From: Bacillota bacterium
Lineage (GTDB): Bacteria > Bacillota > Clostridia > Christensenellales > Aristaeellaceae
Length of the DNA stretch: 58,264 bases
Direction of reading: 5' to 3'
Assembly (NCBI GenBank): GCA_023409955.1
Contig: JAEYQQ010000155.1
Location: 1 to 58,264, forward strand
Position numbers and translations under genes: made by a program. Below are positions 56,821 through 58,264 of the stretch, piece by piece; the stretch's first letter is position 1; every line of letters starts with the position of its first letter. The notes beneath the pieces are model-generated. The model saw only the letters and a program-made list of their open reading frames with translations. It did not search any database and had not been told where the DNA came from.

Positions 56821-58264
56821 GCATACATCAGCGGAAGGCGGAGCAGGCCGATATCCCGGCGCTGTGCAAACTCTTTGAGGATAGCATCCGGGACATGGAT
56901 GAGAAGGGCTTGGATCAATGGCGCTGGGAAGTGTATCCCAGTGAAGCGGTGTTGATTGAAGATGTAAATGATCAGACACAGTATGTGTTGGAGGAAGATG
57001 GTGAGCTGCTGGCTGCCTTTACCATCAATAAGGAGCAGGATGATCTGTATGCTACACTTCACTGGCATTTTGGCGTAAATCCTGCCATATTGCACCGTTT
57101 GGTGGTCAGTCCGCAGCATCAGCGAAAGGGCTTGGGCCGTGAGGCCATGACCCATGTGCTTCGCATCGCCAAGGAACTTGGGCATGACAGTCTCCGCCTG
57201 GATACGTATTTAAAAAACACCCGGGCGATGGCGCTATATGAAGGCCTGGGCATGCGTAAGGTGGGGCAGGTGAAGTTTGATCACCGTGCTACCTTGTTTC
57301 AGTGCTATGAAGTCTCTCTGACGGATGACTGCCCCCTGCTTCCCATGCGCATGCGCCCTCACTTTCGCAGTGCTCCAGAGCTGCCCTGGGGCGGGGATAA
57401 ACTGAAACAGTATTTCCAGAAGGACATCCCCAATGAAAAGACAGGCGAGAGCTTGGAAATCAGCGTAATCCCAGGCATGGAAAGCCATGTGGACGGCGGC
57501 GAGGGCCTTGATGAGCTGCTGAATAACTATGGGGAAAGGCTACAAGGTACGCAAGTGAAGGGGCCTTTCCCGCTGCTGCTCAAGCTGCTGGATGCCAGGG
57601 ATACCTTGAGTGTGCAGGTGCATCCGGATGATGCTTATGCAAACCAGCATGAAAATGGCAAATTGGGCAAGACGGAAGCGTGGGTCATCCTCCAGGCGGA
57701 CCCTGGTGCTGAGTTGGTATACGGCCTTGTGCCAGGTGTGACCAGGGAAGAATTGATGGAAGCTTGTCGGCAGGGAGCTGCAGTGGAAAAATTCCTGCGC
57801 CGTGTTAAGGTAAAGGAAGGCGACGTTTGCTTTATTCCTGCCGGATGTGTCCATGCTATCGGGGCCGGGATCATGCTGTATGAAATCCAGCAGTCCAGCG
57901 ATGTTACCTATCGTTTTTACGACTGGGACAGGACGGACGACAAAGGGCAGAAGCGGCCTTTGCATATTCAAAAGGCGGTAGATGTAGCGGACCTGACTTT
58001 CCAGCTGGATCCTATACCCCGCATGCCGGGAACGGGTGTTCAACCGCTTTTGCGTAATCATGTTTTTGAGTTGGACCGGCTGCATGTTTCTGGAGAACTT
58101 ACCATCGCACCCGACGACCGGCGCTTTGCTTTCCTGACGGCCAAGGATTCGCTGCTGTTAAGCTGGGAAGGCGATGCGCTGGAGATGAAAAAAGGCGATT
58201 CCGTGATGCTGCCGGCGCACCGTCCGGAGCTAACCTTGCAGGGCGTAGGCGAGGCGCTGTTGGC
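56817..58264 (+). CDS. GNAT acetyltransferase fused to mannose-6-phosphate isomerase (partial)
   Basis: An open frame of 482 codons that runs off the right edge. Residues 1 to about 165 are a GNAT acetyltransferase (RLVVSPQHQRKGLGREAMTHVL, then DTYLKNTRAMALYEGLGM). From about residue 177 (MRMRPHFRSAPELPWGG) the frame continues without a stop into a class I phosphomannose isomerase: TLSVQVHPDD zinc motif, KTEAWVIL and PAGCVHAIGAG. The isomerase interconverts mannose-6-phosphate and fructose-6-phosphate. Starts by ATGA overlap with the ABC gene, with GGAGG upstream. Confidence 0.88.
   Translation, partial: MSIHQRKAEQADIPALCKLFEDSIRDMDEKGLDQWRWEVYPSEAVLIEDVNDQTQYVLEEDGELLAAFTINKEQDDLYATLHWHFGVNPAILHRLVVSPQHQRKGLGREAMTHVLRIAKELGHDSLRLDTYLKNTRAMALYEGLGMRKVGQVKFDHRATLFQCYEVSLTDDCPLLPMRMRPHFRSAPELPWGGDKLKQYFQKDIPNEKTGESLEISVIPGMESHVDGGEGLDELLNNYGERLQGTQVKGPFPLLLKLLDARDTLSVQVHPDDAYANQHENGKLGKTEAWVILQADPGAELVYGLVPGVTREELMEACRQGAAVEKFLRRVKVKEGDVCFIPAGCVHAIGAGIMLYEIQQSSDVTYRFYDWDRTDDKGQKRPLHIQKAVDVADLTFQLDPIPRMPGTGVQPLLRNHVFELDRLHVSGELTIAPDDRRFAFLTAKDSLLLSWEGDALEMKKGDSVMLPAHRPELTLQGVGEALL

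Overview
The window looks like a chromosomal segment of an endospore-forming Clostridia-type Firmicute with roughly balanced base composition. Evidence: a spoIVB-spo0A pair in its usual order, a BofC-like protein, YtvI and YhcN/YlaJ family proteins, two T-box leaders, A/G-rich ribosome binding sites, several TTG/GTG starts, an operon for tRNA-dependent amidation (GatCAB), and strong TTGACA-N17-TATAAT promoters. No phage, transposon, IS element, rRNA or CRISPR array was seen. Genes are dense and mostly housekeeping; the interest lies in RNA regulators and gene fusions.

Layout. 1-8.5 kb: a tRNA-Gln(CUG) gene, tex, a CNNM/CBS membrane protein followed by a Nudix-HAD fusion, a membrane-bound XRE regulator, a small alkyltransferase, apbE and a probable ApbE substrate. 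8.5-13.9 kb: a T-box-controlled operon encoding an AspRS-GatC fusion, GatA and GatB. 13.9-19.6 kb: YaiI/YqxD, a P-loop ATPase, luxS-ybaK, a nitroreductase-like protein, rarA and an orphan sensor kinase. 19.7-25.4 kb: a 1043-residue multi-SH3 exported protein, then convergent spo0A and spoIVB. 25.4-28.2 kb: a ROK kinase, DUF3842, and a secreted CAP-domain protein whose leader carries four tandem c-di-GMP-I (GEMM-I) riboswitch aptamers. 28.2-37 kb: a GNAT enzyme with PRPP synthetase, T-box-controlled trpS, DUF378, a possible structured RNA, a Na/Pi symporter, ywlG, a TrmH-type methylase, ytvI and a cyclase. 37-44 kb: two unknown genes, a HAD phosphatase, bofC, an unannotated 45-residue protein, murG, a YhcN lipoprotein and two VanY-like carboxypeptidases. 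44-58 kb: hflX with a JAMM-like N-terminus, an iscR-iscS-iscU operon, an LD-carboxypeptidase, DUF421/DUF4363, a phosphoesterase, an AEC transporter, a flavin reductase, an ABC exporter and a GNAT-mannose-6-phosphate isomerase fusion that runs off the right edge.

How the parts work together. The strongest functional unit is the transamidation operon: AspRS charges tRNA-Asn with Asp, GatCAB amidates Asp-tRNA-Asn and Glu-tRNA-Gln, and the leader has a GAAC specifier that can be read as Asn (AAC) or Glu (GAA). The most unusual regulatory element is the four-aptamer c-di-GMP array, about 320 nt, directly upstream of the CAP protein. The sporulation genes are scattered, and the Spo0A-like regulator has lost the acidic pair and the lysine normally needed for receiver phosphorylation.
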